A DNA stretch of 14,348 nucleotides from Erysipelothrix sp. GTDB taxonomy: Bacteria; Bacillota_I; Bacilli_A; Erysipelotrichales; Erysipelotrichaceae. This document shows, piece after piece, positions 1 to 7,236 of the stretch (position 1 is the stretch's first letter; each line of letters opens with the position of its first letter). The stretch lies in assembly GCA_012511085.1 (NCBI GenBank), contig JAAZGU010000107.1, forward strand, positions 1 through 14,348, given 5' to 3'. The position numbers and the translations under genes are program-made. Under the pieces are notes generated by a model. It did not search any database, was not told the origin of the DNA, and saw nothing but the letters and a program-made list of their open reading frames with translations.

Positions 1-1244
1 AGCTGACCAATCAAAAACCAATGTATGCCCACAGCCTTGAAACCATCGAGGCGCAAATGACAAACATTGAATCCATGTTTTCATCGTTTGAAGCCTGGAT
101 GTACGCTTCTGAGTTTGAAAAAGCCAAAGCTAAAAGTGAAGAAATTGAGGCAAGCATCAGTGCTTTGAAACTGCTACTTGATCAACTTCCAGAATTAATC
201 AATTTAACCAAGGGTGTCATCCCAACCTTAATTGAGGAAGTGGCGGCGCACCATGCGGTGAGTAAGCAGCGAGAAATGCACGTGGATCATTTGGATGTTG
301 AGCGTAACCTCGATTTGATCAATCAAACCTTAAATGATGATTTAGTGCAACTTCGTAACGGGATCGTCACGGATGTGAAAAACCATTGCCTGGAAAATGA
401 GAAACGCTTGTTGCAACTAAAGGTCGCGCTTGAACATGAAGAACGTGCCTTTGATGAAACAACGCAACTTGTGGAACAACTGCACACCACCTTACAAGGG
501 GTGGAAGCCCAACACAAGGCCCTTGAAGGCCAACATCAACAGTTTGCACAACGCTACGGTTTGCATTCCATCAAAGCATTTTTAGAAGAGAAGGCGACTG
601 CCATCAAGCAAGCGCAAACAAACTATGATGATTTAAAAGAACGTTTTATCAAACAACAAGTGCCATCCTCGAGTCTGTTGGTTAATTTAAAAGATGAAGC
701 CATGGTTGTTGAGCAACTTAAACAACAATTGGCGGCGGAACATAAAAAGTTTTTTCAGTCGCAGAGCGATGAAGAGCGCGCGCAAAAACAATTATTGAAA
801 TTGCATCTCATCGTCAATGAGATCCAAGTAAAAATTAGAAAACATCGGCTGCCAACGATTAGTGATTCTTACAGTGGCGATGTGCGTAAGGCCAAACAAA
901 TGACGGCTGTCATTGAAGATTTGTTACAGCGCGAACCCTTGGATATCAACCGTTTGAACACAATGGTCAACGAATCCATCGATTTTATCTATAAATTATA
1001 TAATAATGTCAATAACATTGTCGGTATGGTAGATATGATTGAAAATGGCATCGTGTTTGCCAACAAATATCGTTCTTCCATTGACTTTGTCGACCATGAA
1101 TTGACGCGTTCCGAATTAAGTTTTCGAAACGGTGAATACACGCAAGCTTTGAGCATTGTCTTAGCAGCGATTGAAAAATTACATCCTGAAACCTTTGAAG
1201 ATTTAATTCGTGAAAACGCAAAAAGTGCCACAAGTGGAGGTTAA
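1..1244 (+). CDS. ezrA: Septation ring formation regulator EzrA, 3' part (5' end outside window)
   Basis: EzrA is a membrane-anchored, spectrin-like coiled-coil protein that acts at the Firmicute division site. It restrains FtsZ ring assembly and links the ring to cell-wall synthesis. The reading frame is open from the first bases, and the ATG at 21 has no ribosome binding site, so this is an internal methionine. About 413 codons are present against a usual length near 560-575 residues, so the N-terminal membrane helix and roughly the first quarter lie upstream. The visible part is almost wholly charged heptad-like helix (many E, K, Q, L). Its C-terminal pattern fits the EzrA end: NKYRSSIDFVDHELTRSE, then a short helix with the Tyr-x-x-Ala-Leu motif (YTQAL). 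It ends one base before nifZ. The ezrA-nifZ-thiI order, as in Bacillus, supports the call. Another long coiled-coil protein is the only alternative. Confidence 0.85.
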   Translation, partial: LTNQKPMYAHSLETIEAQMTNIESMFSSFEAWMYASEFEKAKAKSEEIEASISALKLLLDQLPELINLTKGVIPTLIEEVAAHHAVSKQREMHVDHLDVERNLDLINQTLNDDLVQLRNGIVTDVKNHCLENEKRLLQLKVALEHEERAFDETTQLVEQLHTTLQGVEAQHKALEGQHQQFAQRYGLHSIKAFLEEKATAIKQAQTNYDDLKERFIKQQVPSSSLLVNLKDEAMVVEQLKQQLAAEHKKFFQSQSDEERAQKQLLKLHLIVNEIQVKIRKHRLPTISDSYSGDVRKAKQMTAVIEDLLQREPLDINRLNTMVNESIDFIYKLYNNVNNIVGMVDMIENGIVFANKYRSSIDFVDHELTRSELSFRNGEYTQALSIVLAAIEKLHPETFEDLIRENAKSATSGG

Positions 1245-1245
1245 C

Positions 1246-2373
1246 ATGATTTATTTAGACCATGCAAGCAGCAGTCAAGTTGAACCACAATTTATCAAGG
1301 CAGCACAATCCATGTTGCCTGATTTTTTTGCGAATCCTAATTCACAACATATGCTTGGGTATGAAGTCAATTCGAAGATTGATGCAAGTCGCAAGCAGAT
1401 CGCCCAGCATTTTAAGGTGCGACCCCAAGATGTTATCTTCACCGGCTCCGGCAGTGAAGCCATGAATTTAGCCATCAAAGGTGTTGCGCTTGCGAACTTG
1501 AACCATTCAAAGCACATCATTAGCGTTAAAACGGAGCATCACAGCGTGCTCAACAGTTTAGAGTATCTAAAGCAATATCATGATTTTGAAATTTCATATT
1601 TAGAAGTTGATCAAGTTGGGCATGTTGATTTAGATAAATTGAAGACAGCCTTACGTCCAAATACAAGCATGGTGGTCATGATGGCCGTCAACAATGAGAT
1701 TGCGACCATCCATCCTTTGGAAAAAATTCATCAACTGATTAAACAAAACACCCGACAAGCGGTGTTGGTTGTCGATGCGGTTGCAGCGATTGGTAAGATT
1801 GACTTTAATTTAATCCATGGGGATGTGATTGGCATGAGCGCCCACAAACTTGGTGGTTTTGCTGGCTCAGGGTGTCTCATCAAAAAGCAACACGTTTTGA
1901 TGGAGCCTGTGATTCACGGAGGCCAACAAGAACAAGGACTCCGTGGTGGCACGCCTTTTGCAATTGCTAACATTTTATGGGGTGCCGTGTTTGAAAATGC
2001 ACTCGTAAAACAAAAAGAGCACAAGCAAAGCATGGCGGCACTGCGTGATTATGCGATCGCGCAACTGCGAACACAATTTGATGTTACAATAGTATCGGAC
2101 TCAAAAGGGTCACCTTACATTGTCAGTTTCATTCAAAAGGGGATGCACAGTTCGGTTATTTTAAACACGCTCAGCATGCAAGGTGTTTATGTTTCAAGTC
2201 ACAGTGCATGTGCCAGCCAATCGCAAGCACCAAGTCATGTGTTGCTGGCCTGTCATTATCCCAAAACGCTGGCTCAAGGCATGATTCGCATCAGTTTTAA
2301 CTACAAGACAACGCAAGCTGACATTGACGGATTTTTAAAAGCATATCAAAAGGTGAAAATGTATGAGAAATAA
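1246..2373 (+). CDS. nifZ: Cysteine desulfurase, NifZ/IscS-like, partner of ThiI
   Basis: This PLP-dependent class V aminotransferase-fold enzyme takes sulfur from cysteine as an enzyme persulfide. In Bacillus the NifZ form passes it to ThiI for tRNA 4-thiouridine. The start is ATG 1246 (MIYLDHASSS), preceded by GGAGG at 1236-1240 with 5-nt spacing. An ATG at 1210 lies inside ezrA and would add 12 unrelated residues. The product has 375 residues. Visible landmarks are the cofactor-stacking His pair 98-99 (TEHHSV), VNNEIATIHP 148-157, Asp177 (VVDAV), PLP lysine Lys201 (SAHKLGG), RGGTP 233-237, and catalytic Cys322 in SSHSACAS. Two family positions differ: the usual DAVQ reads DAVA, and the residue before SAC is His. 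The gene follows ezrA by one base and overlaps thiI by 11 bases, which implies co-translation. The match to a cysteine desulfurase is secure; the NifZ label rests on context. Confidence 0.93.
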   Translation: MIYLDHASSSQVEPQFIKAAQSMLPDFFANPNSQHMLGYEVNSKIDASRKQIAQHFKVRPQDVIFTGSGSEAMNLAIKGVALANLNHSKHIISVKTEHHSVLNSLEYLKQYHDFEISYLEVDQVGHVDLDKLKTALRPNTSMVVMMAVNNEIATIHPLEKIHQLIKQNTRQAVLVVDAVAAIGKIDFNLIHGDVIGMSAHKLGGFAGSGCLIKKQHVLMEPVIHGGQQEQGLRGGTPFAIANILWGAVFENALVKQKEHKQSMAALRDYAIAQLRTQFDVTIVSDSKGSPYIVSFIQKGMHSSVILNTLSMQGVYVSSHSACASQSQAPSHVLLACHYPKTLAQGMIRISFNYKTTQADIDGFLKAYQKVKMYEK

Positions 2374-3544
2374 AATATTGTGCCGCTTAGGAGAAGTTTC
2401 GACTAAAATCGGCAATCGTAATGAATTCATTAAAATCTTAAAAAAGAATGTGCAAGTCACCTTGCGCGATTTTGATAACATCGTCGTGGACCGCAGTTTT
2501 GATCGCATGATTATTTCTTATGATGCCAAAGACCAAGAACCCATTGTTGATGCGCTTCAACATGTGTTTGGCTTAAGCAGCTACTCGGTGATTGAAGTGG
2601 TGCCGCTTGACTTGGATGTCATTGTTGATACGGCTTTAAAACAGATGCAAACCCAACCAACCGCGACCTTTAAAGTCTTTACAAAGCGTTCCAATAAAAA
2701 CTTTCCCTTTATATCGGACCAAATTAATCGGGCCGTGGCAGGTGCTATATTAAAAGCTACCGATCACACGGTCGATGTGCACCATCCTGAAATCCCGGTT
2801 CGGGTTGAAATTAAACAAAACGAAGCTTATGTATCGGTGCAAACGTATCCGGGACTCAAGGGTATGCCCGTGCGCATGGCAGGGCGGGGCGCGCTGTTGC
2901 TTTCTGGTGGGTTTGATTCACCAGTTGCGGGTTACTTAGCGAATAAGCGGGGTCTGGAATACATAGCGATTCATTTTGAGACCATGCCTTACACGTCATT
3001 GCAGGCCCTGGATAAGGTCTTAAAGTTAGCGCAGAAGATTAGTGTTTATCAAAATCAAACGCACGTGCATGTGGTACCCTTTACCATGGTCCAACTTGCC
3101 ATCAATCAACACGTGCCTGAAAGTTATCGCATTACGATTATGCGCCGCATGATGGTGCGAATTGCCAATATGATTGCGAAAGCCAATCGTGCGCGTGTCT
3201 TAATTTCAGGTGAAAGTCTGGGTCAGGTTGCCTCGCAAACCATTTCCAGTTTAGAAACCATCAATGCGGTCAGTTCACAACTTATTTTACGTCCCGTGAT
3301 TACCTACGATAAAATGGAAATCATTGAGCTTGCACGATCGATTGATACCTATGATTTATCAACTTTGCCTTACGATGATTGTTGCACAGTCTTTACACCC
3401 AAGCACCCGACAACCAATCCGTCGATTGCAAAGGCGACAAAATACGAATCCTTTCATGATTTTGAACCGCTGCTTCAGACAGCGGTTGTGGAAACCAAGA
3501 AATACATCGTGAATAAAGAAGGCATTACATTAGTTAAGGAGTAA
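2363..3544 (+). CDS. thiI: tRNA 4-thiouridine synthase ThiI (rhodanese-less form)
   Basis: ThiI adenylates U8 of tRNA and replaces its oxygen with sulfur received from a cysteine desulfurase; it may also serve thiazole synthesis. The 393 residues show an N-terminal ferredoxin-like part (ILCRLGEVSTKIGNRNEF, 5-22) and a THUMP domain to about residue 165. The PP-loop ATP-binding motif SGGFDSPVAGY is at 181-191, GESLGQVASQT at 283-293, and LPYDDCCTVFTPKHP at 335-349. Cys340 or Cys341 corresponds to the conserved cysteine of the PP-loop domain (Cys344 in E. coli). The C-terminal rhodanese domain of the enterobacterial enzyme is absent, as usual in Firmicutes, so the upstream desulfurase probably delivers sulfur directly. 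The start ATG overlaps the nifZ end by 11 bases and has AAGGTG at 2350-2355. ffh follows 4 bases after the stop. Confidence 0.96.
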   Translation: MRNKILCRLGEVSTKIGNRNEFIKILKKNVQVTLRDFDNIVVDRSFDRMIISYDAKDQEPIVDALQHVFGLSSYSVIEVVPLDLDVIVDTALKQMQTQPTATFKVFTKRSNKNFPFISDQINRAVAGAILKATDHTVDVHHPEIPVRVEIKQNEAYVSVQTYPGLKGMPVRMAGRGALLLSGGFDSPVAGYLANKRGLEYIAIHFETMPYTSLQALDKVLKLAQKISVYQNQTHVHVVPFTMVQLAINQHVPESYRITIMRRMMVRIANMIAKANRARVLISGESLGQVASQTISSLETINAVSSQLILRPVITYDKMEIIELARSIDTYDLSTLPYDDCCTVFTPKHPTTNPSIAKATKYESFHDFEPLLQTAVVETKKYIVNKEGITLVKE

Positions 3545-3548
3545 TACA

Positions 3549-4922
3549 ATGGCATTTGATTTTTTAAGTGATCGACTCACAAATATCCTATCTAAGATCC
3601 GACGTCAACCACGTTTAACTGAACAAAACATGGATGAGGTCTTGCGTGAAATTCGAATGGCGCTGCTTGAGGCCGACGTCAACTTGCAAGTCATTCAAGA
3701 CTTTTTAGCGCGCATTAAAGAAAAGGCACTCGGCATCTCTTTAATTGACAAGGTGGCACCCTCAGAGATGGTGATTAAAATTGTCTTTGATGAAATGGTC
3801 ACTTTATTGGGAGAAAAAGAAGTTGGCTTATCTCTGGATGATCCTTTAAATGTCATGTTTATGGTTGGTTTACAAGGAAGTGGTAAAACAACATCCGCCG
3901 CTAAAATTGCCAATTATTTAAAAACAAAACACAATAAAAAAGTATTGCTGGTGGCGGGGGACTTACAACGTCCAGCTGCTATTGAACAATTAAAAGTACT
4001 GGGACAGTCCATCGATGTTGATGTGTTTTCTTTGGGGCTCGATAGTGATGTTATCAAGACCACCAAAGCTGCTGTTGAGCATGCGCAGCAGGAGCGCTTT
4101 CAAGTTGTGATTGTGGATACGGCAGGGCGTTTGGCTATCGATGATGAACTCATGGATGAGCTAAAAAACCTCTACCAACACATTCAGCCGCAAGAATTGC
4201 TCTTGAGTGTGGATGCCATGAGCGGTCAAGACATCGTCAACGTAGCCAATGGCTTTAAAGCAGCCCTACCATTAACGGGCTTAATGGCAACTAAATTTGA
4301 TAGTGATGCACGTGGTGGAGGAGTGCTTTCAGTCGCTTCCTTGACGCAAGTCCCAATCAAATTTGTGGGAACCGGTGAGAAGGTTGAAGACTTGGAACTC
4401 TTTTATCCCGATCGCATGGCCAATCGCATTTTAGGAATGGGCGATGTGGTCTCACTTGTTGAGAAAGCTCAAGAGAAAATCGATGAAAAAGAAGCCATGA
4501 CGGGCGTGCAACGCTTGATGGCAGGTACCTTTACCCTCAATGACATGTTGAGTCAGATTGAACAAATGAATAAGTTAGGGTCTTTAAAAGGCATCATGAA
4601 AATGTTACCCAATGCGAAAGCCTTAGCCGATCAAATTGATGATGATCAAGCCAGTAAATCCATGAACACCTCCAAGGCAATCATTTTAAGCATGACGCCT
4701 TATGAGCGTGAAAATCCTCAGGTGCTTAAAGCATCCCGTAAAAATCGGATTGCCAAGGGTAGTGGTGTCACTGTTGCGCAAGTCAATGCTTTGTTGAGTC
4801 AATTTGAAAAGACCAAACAACAGATGCAAATGATGCTGCAGGGGGCAAGTCCCATGATGGCGAGCTCGGGTTCCAACACGCGGCGTAATCCGAGAAAACG
4901 CAAAAAACGACGTCGTCGATAA
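3549..4922 (+). CDS. ffh: Signal recognition particle GTPase Ffh (SRP54)
   Basis: Ffh binds 4.5S/6S RNA and hydrophobic signal sequences on nascent chains, and docks with FtsY to deliver ribosomes to the Sec translocon. The 457 residues comprise an N domain (about 1-95) and a G domain with G1 GLQGSGKTT at 107-115, DLQRPAA 138-144, G3 DTAGR 190-194, G4 TKFD 248-251 and GTGEK 274-278. A methionine-rich M domain runs from about 320. The RNA-binding motif SRKNRIAKGSG is at 396-406, followed by a Met/Gln-rich helix and a very basic tail (RKRKKRRRR). DLQRP replaces the usual DVYRP, and the usual TKLDGDARGG reads TKFDSDARGG; both look tolerated. The start follows AAGGAG at 3536-3541 with 7-nt spacing. 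No ylxM gene lies upstream: ffh directly follows thiI by 4 bases. A terminator hairpin follows. Confidence 0.98.
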   Translation: MAFDFLSDRLTNILSKIRRQPRLTEQNMDEVLREIRMALLEADVNLQVIQDFLARIKEKALGISLIDKVAPSEMVIKIVFDEMVTLLGEKEVGLSLDDPLNVMFMVGLQGSGKTTSAAKIANYLKTKHNKKVLLVAGDLQRPAAIEQLKVLGQSIDVDVFSLGLDSDVIKTTKAAVEHAQQERFQVVIVDTAGRLAIDDELMDELKNLYQHIQPQELLLSVDAMSGQDIVNVANGFKAALPLTGLMATKFDSDARGGGVLSVASLTQVPIKFVGTGEKVEDLELFYPDRMANRILGMGDVVSLVEKAQEKIDEKEAMTGVQRLMAGTFTLNDMLSQIEQMNKLGSLKGIMKMLPNAKALADQIDDDQASKSMNTSKAIILSMTPYERENPQVLKASRKNRIAKGSGVTVAQVNALLSQFEKTKQQMQMMLQGASPMMASSGSNTRRNPRKRKKRRRR

Positions 4923-4926
4923 GCAC

Positions 4927-4967
4927 AATTGATGTGGTAAGGTCCAAACCTTGACACATCAATTTTT
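4927..4967 (+). terminator. Intrinsic terminator hairpin after ffh
   Basis: AATTGATGTG (4927-4936) pairs exactly with CACATCAATT (4955-4964). Inside it, AAGGT (4939-4943) pairs with ACCTT (4948-4952) around the loop CCAA. Only the 2-nt internal positions are imperfect. The distal arm runs into five T residues (4963-4967). It begins 5 bases after the ffh stop. The T tract is short, so some read-through into rpsP is likely. The descending arm also carries the -35 box of the next promoter. Confidence 0.7.
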
Positions 4968-4979
4968 ATGTGATAGAGT
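4951..4979 (+). promoter_or_regulatory. Sigma-A promoter of the rpsP operon
   Basis: TTGACA (4951-4956, consensus -35) is followed by a 17-nt spacer and TAGAGT (4974-4979, 4 of 6). The -10 is extended by TG at 4971-4972, one base upstream of the box. Transcription would begin near 4986, about 20 nt before the rpsP start codon. The -35 sits in the 3' arm of the ffh terminator hairpin. Confidence 0.65.
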
Positions 4980-5004
4980 AAGCAAGCATTACAAGGAGGT
5001 TAGT

Positions 5005-5280
5005 ATGGCTGTAAAATTACGTTTAAGAAGAATGGGAGCCAAAAAAGATCCATTTTATCGCATTATTGCTGCGGATTCACGTTCACCACGTGATGGTCGC
5101 TTCATTGAAAGCATTGGTTACTACAACCCAACTACCGTACCAGCGGAAGTTAAAATCAATGAGGAGTTAGCGCTTAAATGGCTTGCCAATGGTGCAATCC
5201 CTTCCGATACGGTTAAAAACTTATTTTCTAAAGCAGGAATTATGAAAAAACACCATGAAAGTAAAATTAGGAGTAAATAA
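5005..5280 (+). CDS. rpsP: 30S ribosomal protein S16
   Basis: S16 is an early-binding small-subunit protein that stabilises the 16S rRNA 5' and central domains. The 91 residues carry the signature MAVKLRLRRMGAKKDPFYRI at the N-terminus, then AADSRSPRDGRFIE and IGYYNP. The length matches the family. The start is fixed by AAGGAGG at 4993-4999, 5 nt before ATG 5005; an upstream in-frame ATG at 4951 lies in the terminator/promoter region and is not used. The gene heads an operon with its own promoter. Its stop overlaps the khpA start in TAATG. Confidence 0.98.
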   Translation: MAVKLRLRRMGAKKDPFYRIIAADSRSPRDGRFIESIGYYNPTTVPAEVKINEELALKWLANGAIPSDTVKNLFSKAGIMKKHHESKIRSK

Positions 5281-5534
5281 TGAAACTGAATGAAGTTGAA
5301 CAAATTCTCTATGATTTATTAATTCCCATGGTGCAAGAGAAGGAAAGCTTGCAAGTGAAAAGCATGCCAAGCATCGATGACGATGAAATTATTTTGCTTG
5401 TGTATGCAAAAACGGAAGACACGGCGCGTTTAATTGGGCGCCAAGGGTCAATGGCAAGTGCCATTCGTCACATGATGTCGATTCCTGCCCGTTTAGAAAA
5501 TAAAAAGATTACGATTAAATTTGAATCTTACTAA
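5280..5534 (+). CDS. khpA: KH-domain RNA-binding protein KhpA
   Basis: KhpA is a small single-KH-domain protein that, in streptococci and relatives, pairs with KhpB/EloR to bind RNA and affect cell elongation. Formerly called YlqC, it lies between rpsP and rimM in most Firmicutes. The 84 residues contain the KH core with GxxG loop (RLIGRQGSMASAIRHMM, residues about 50-66) after an acidic stretch (SIDDDE). The start ATG shares its first base with the rpsP stop, and AGGAG lies at 5269-5273, so the two are translationally linked. The ylqD gene found after khpA in Bacillus is absent. rimM follows 3 bases on. Confidence 0.93.
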   Translation: MKLNEVEQILYDLLIPMVQEKESLQVKSMPSIDDDEIILLVYAKTEDTARLIGRQGSMASAIRHMMSIPARLENKKITIKFESY

Positions 5535-5537
5535 GTA

Positions 5538-6035
5538 ATGATTAAAGAGATTAATATCGGAAAGATTGTGCGACCTTTTGGGGTCAAGGGTGAAGTGAAA
5601 GTACAACTTTACACCGACATCCCCAATGAGCGTTTTACAATCGGGAAAACGATCAAGGCTTTCAATGACAAGCGCACGCAAGCGCTTGTGATTCAAGGAT
5701 TCAAAGTGCATCAAAACCATGGCATTCTTAAATGCTCCGGTTTTGAAAGCATCGATGATGCGCGCACACTAGTAAATAGTATATTATCAATAGAAATTGA
5801 CACCAGCAAGGAAGATCGCATTGCTTTCTTTGATTTGATGGATTGTGATGTGGTTGAAGATCAAAATCACATCGGTAAAGTCATCGAAGTGATGGATAAT
5901 CCAGCCCATCCGATTCTAAGGGTATTAACCCCCAATCAAAAGCATGTGTTGATTCCTTATGTGGATGCCTTTGTGGTGGATGTTGATATCCAAGAGAAAG
6001 TCATCAACATTCAAAGCATTGAAGGGTTACTATGA
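5538..6035 (+). CDS. rimM: Ribosome maturation factor RimM
   Basis: RimM binds S19 and helps the 30S head mature around 16S helices 31 and 33b. The 165 residues show the N-terminal RimM barrel (IGKIVRPFGVKGEVKVQLYT, residues 7-26), SGFESIDDARTLVNSIL near 72-88, and a C-terminal PRC-barrel (FFDLMDCDVV, then HVLIPYVDAFVVDVD and the closing EGLL). Length is normal. No Shine-Dalgarno site is visible before ATG 5538: the preceding bases are TTACTAAGTA. Initiation therefore probably depends on ribosomes finishing khpA three bases upstream. The 3' end overlaps trmD in ATGA. Confidence 0.96.
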   Translation: MIKEINIGKIVRPFGVKGEVKVQLYTDIPNERFTIGKTIKAFNDKRTQALVIQGFKVHQNHGILKCSGFESIDDARTLVNSILSIEIDTSKEDRIAFFDLMDCDVVEDQNHIGKVIEVMDNPAHPILRVLTPNQKHVLIPYVDAFVVDVDIQEKVINIQSIEGLL

Positions 6036-6757
6036 AAATAAGCATTGCGACCCTCTTTGATGCCATGTTTGAACCATTTTTTATGACATCGATCATGAAA
6101 AAGGCAAACTTAAAAAACCTGGTGCAATTTGAAACGATTAATATCCGTGATTACACCAAAGACAAACACACACGCGTTGATGATTATCCTTACGGTGGTG
6201 GAGCCGGCTTGGTGATGCAGGTCCAGCCGATTGTGGATATGCTTAAGGCCATCAAGACCAAGGACTCCCATGTCATCTTGTTAACCCCGGCAGCACCGGT
6301 CTTTAACCAAGCCCGGGCGCGTGCGTTAAGTAAGAAGTCACATCTTATCTTAATCTGCGGCCATTATGAAGGGGTCGATGAGCGTGTTATGGCTTACGTT
6401 GATGAAGTGTTATCGATCGGTGATTATGTTTTAACCGGTGGTGAGCTTGCGGCTATGATTGTCGTTGATAGTGTAGTTCGTCTTTTGGACGGGGTGTTGG
6501 CAGCGGATTCAACCAAGGAAGAATCTTTTGAAAACCATCTGCTTGAATACCCACAATACACACGTCCTGAAACCTTTGAGGGTGATCAAGTACCGGGTGT
6601 TTTACTCAGTGGTCACCATCAGCAGATTAGAAGCTGGCGTTTGAAAGAATCCTTACGAAAAACTTTAAAGTATCGTCCCGATTTATTAGAAAAAGCCGAT
6701 CTTGATCAAGAAGCACAAGCGCTTCTTAACGCGCTTCTCAAAGAATCTGAAGATTGA
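6032..6757 (+). CDS. trmD: tRNA (guanine37-N1)-methyltransferase TrmD
   Basis: TrmD is a SPOUT-class knotted methyltransferase that uses SAM to make m1G37 in tRNAs, preventing +1 frameshifting. The 241 residues contain DDYPYGGGAGLVMQVQPI, LILICGHYEGVDERV and the knot sequence SIGDYVLTGGELAAMIVVDS, then LLEYPQYTRPETFEGDQVPG and LLSGHHQQI. The catalytic Arg (154 in Haemophilus) fits the Arg in SVVRLL. The catalytic Asp169 position (EEDSF in Haemophilus) reads Glu here (KEESF), a conservative change that I believe also occurs in other Firmicutes. The start overlaps the rimM stop by 4 bases (ATGA), with GAAGGG upstream at about 6020-6025. Confidence 0.98.
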   Translation: MKISIATLFDAMFEPFFMTSIMKKANLKNLVQFETINIRDYTKDKHTRVDDYPYGGGAGLVMQVQPIVDMLKAIKTKDSHVILLTPAAPVFNQARARALSKKSHLILICGHYEGVDERVMAYVDEVLSIGDYVLTGGELAAMIVVDSVVRLLDGVLAADSTKEESFENHLLEYPQYTRPETFEGDQVPGVLLSGHHQQIRSWRLKESLRKTLKYRPDLLEKADLDQEAQALLNALLKESED

Positions 6758-6782
6758 TTTATTTTCATTATTATGTTAGATT
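6754..6782 (+). promoter_or_regulatory. Candidate sigma-A promoter for rplS
   Basis: TTGATT (6754-6759, 4 of 6), overlapping the trmD stop codon, lies 17 nt before TAGATT (6777-6782, 4 of 6). The -10 has an extended TG at 6774-6775. Transcription would start near 6789, giving a leader of about 64 nt before rplS. Confidence 0.45.
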
Positions 6783-6788
6783 AATAAC

Positions 6789-6847
6789 GCCTAATATGGC
6801 AAAGCGGTTCCGCTGCTCTAGTATGAACCCAACTATACAATAGGAGA
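6789..6847 (+). promoter_or_regulatory. Structured rplS leader, possible L19 autoregulatory element
   Basis: The 95-nt gap between trmD and rplS holds several short helices: GCC/GGC (6789-6791 with 6798-6800), AGCGG/CCGCT (6803-6807 with 6810-6814), and TAGT/ACTA (6819-6822 with 6832-6835). The last sits just before the AGGAG ribosome binding site (6842-6846). Ribosomal protein L19 leaders are known upstream of rplS in Firmicutes, but I cannot match this sequence to the family consensus by eye. Confidence 0.35.
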
Positions 6848-6852
6848 TTAAC

Positions 6853-7203
6853 ATGAACAAACATTTACTTGATGAAGTTGTTGCAACACAGCTTCGCGAT
6901 GACATTCCTTATTTTCGTTCAGGTGCAACGGTACGCGTGGATGTCAGAATTAAAGAGGGCGACAAAACAAGAATTCAAGCCTTTGAAGGCATTGTGATCG
7001 CTCGTAGTGGCAAAGGGATTGCCGAAACTTTCACGGTTAGAAAAGTTTCATCCCAAATTGGTGTGGAACGTTCATTCCCAATCCATTCACCAATCATTGA
7101 AAAAATTACAGTACTGCGTCACGGTAAGGTTAGAAGAAACAAACTATTCTACTTACGCGGACGTTCTGGAAGAGCTGCTCGTATCAAAGAAATTCGTAAA
7201 TAA
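6853..7203 (+). CDS. rplS: 50S ribosomal protein L19
   Basis: L19 sits at the 30S-50S interface of the large subunit. The 116 residues match the whole family pattern: an N-terminal helix (LLDEVVATQLRDDIP), VRVDVRIKEGDKTRIQAFEG, IVIARSGKGIAETFTVRK, GVERSFPIHSPIIEKITVLR, and the basic end KLFYLRGRSGRAARIKEIRK. The start ATG follows AGGAG at 6842-6846. It closes the rpsP transcription unit with a hairpin immediately after its stop, and may also be transcribed from its own promoter. Confidence 0.98.
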   Translation: MNKHLLDEVVATQLRDDIPYFRSGATVRVDVRIKEGDKTRIQAFEGIVIARSGKGIAETFTVRKVSSQIGVERSFPIHSPIIEKITVLRHGKVRRNKLFYLRGRSGRAARIKEIRK

Positions 7204-7225
7204 AGCGCCGCATGGCGCTTTGTTT
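7202..7225 (+). terminator. Hairpin after rplS, weak terminator
   Basis: AAAGCGCC (7202-7209) pairs perfectly with GGCGCTTT (7214-7221) around the loop GCAT; the stem starts within the rplS stop codon. The following sequence is GTTTGAAGG, so the T tract is poor and is soon replaced by the lepB ribosome binding site. Partial termination that lets some transcription into lepB is the likely role; 3'-end protection is an alternative. Confidence 0.55.
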
Positions 7226-7236
7226 GAAGGAGCAAC

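Noticed and set aside
21..1244. ATG 21 as the true start of a 407-residue protein
   Set aside because: The frame stays open to the window edge, no ribosome binding site precedes it, and EzrA proteins are about 150 residues longer at the N-terminus.
4951..5004. Longer S16 start at 4951
   Set aside because: It would translate the terminator/promoter region. ATG 5005 has a perfect AAGGAGG and gives the standard S16 N-terminus.
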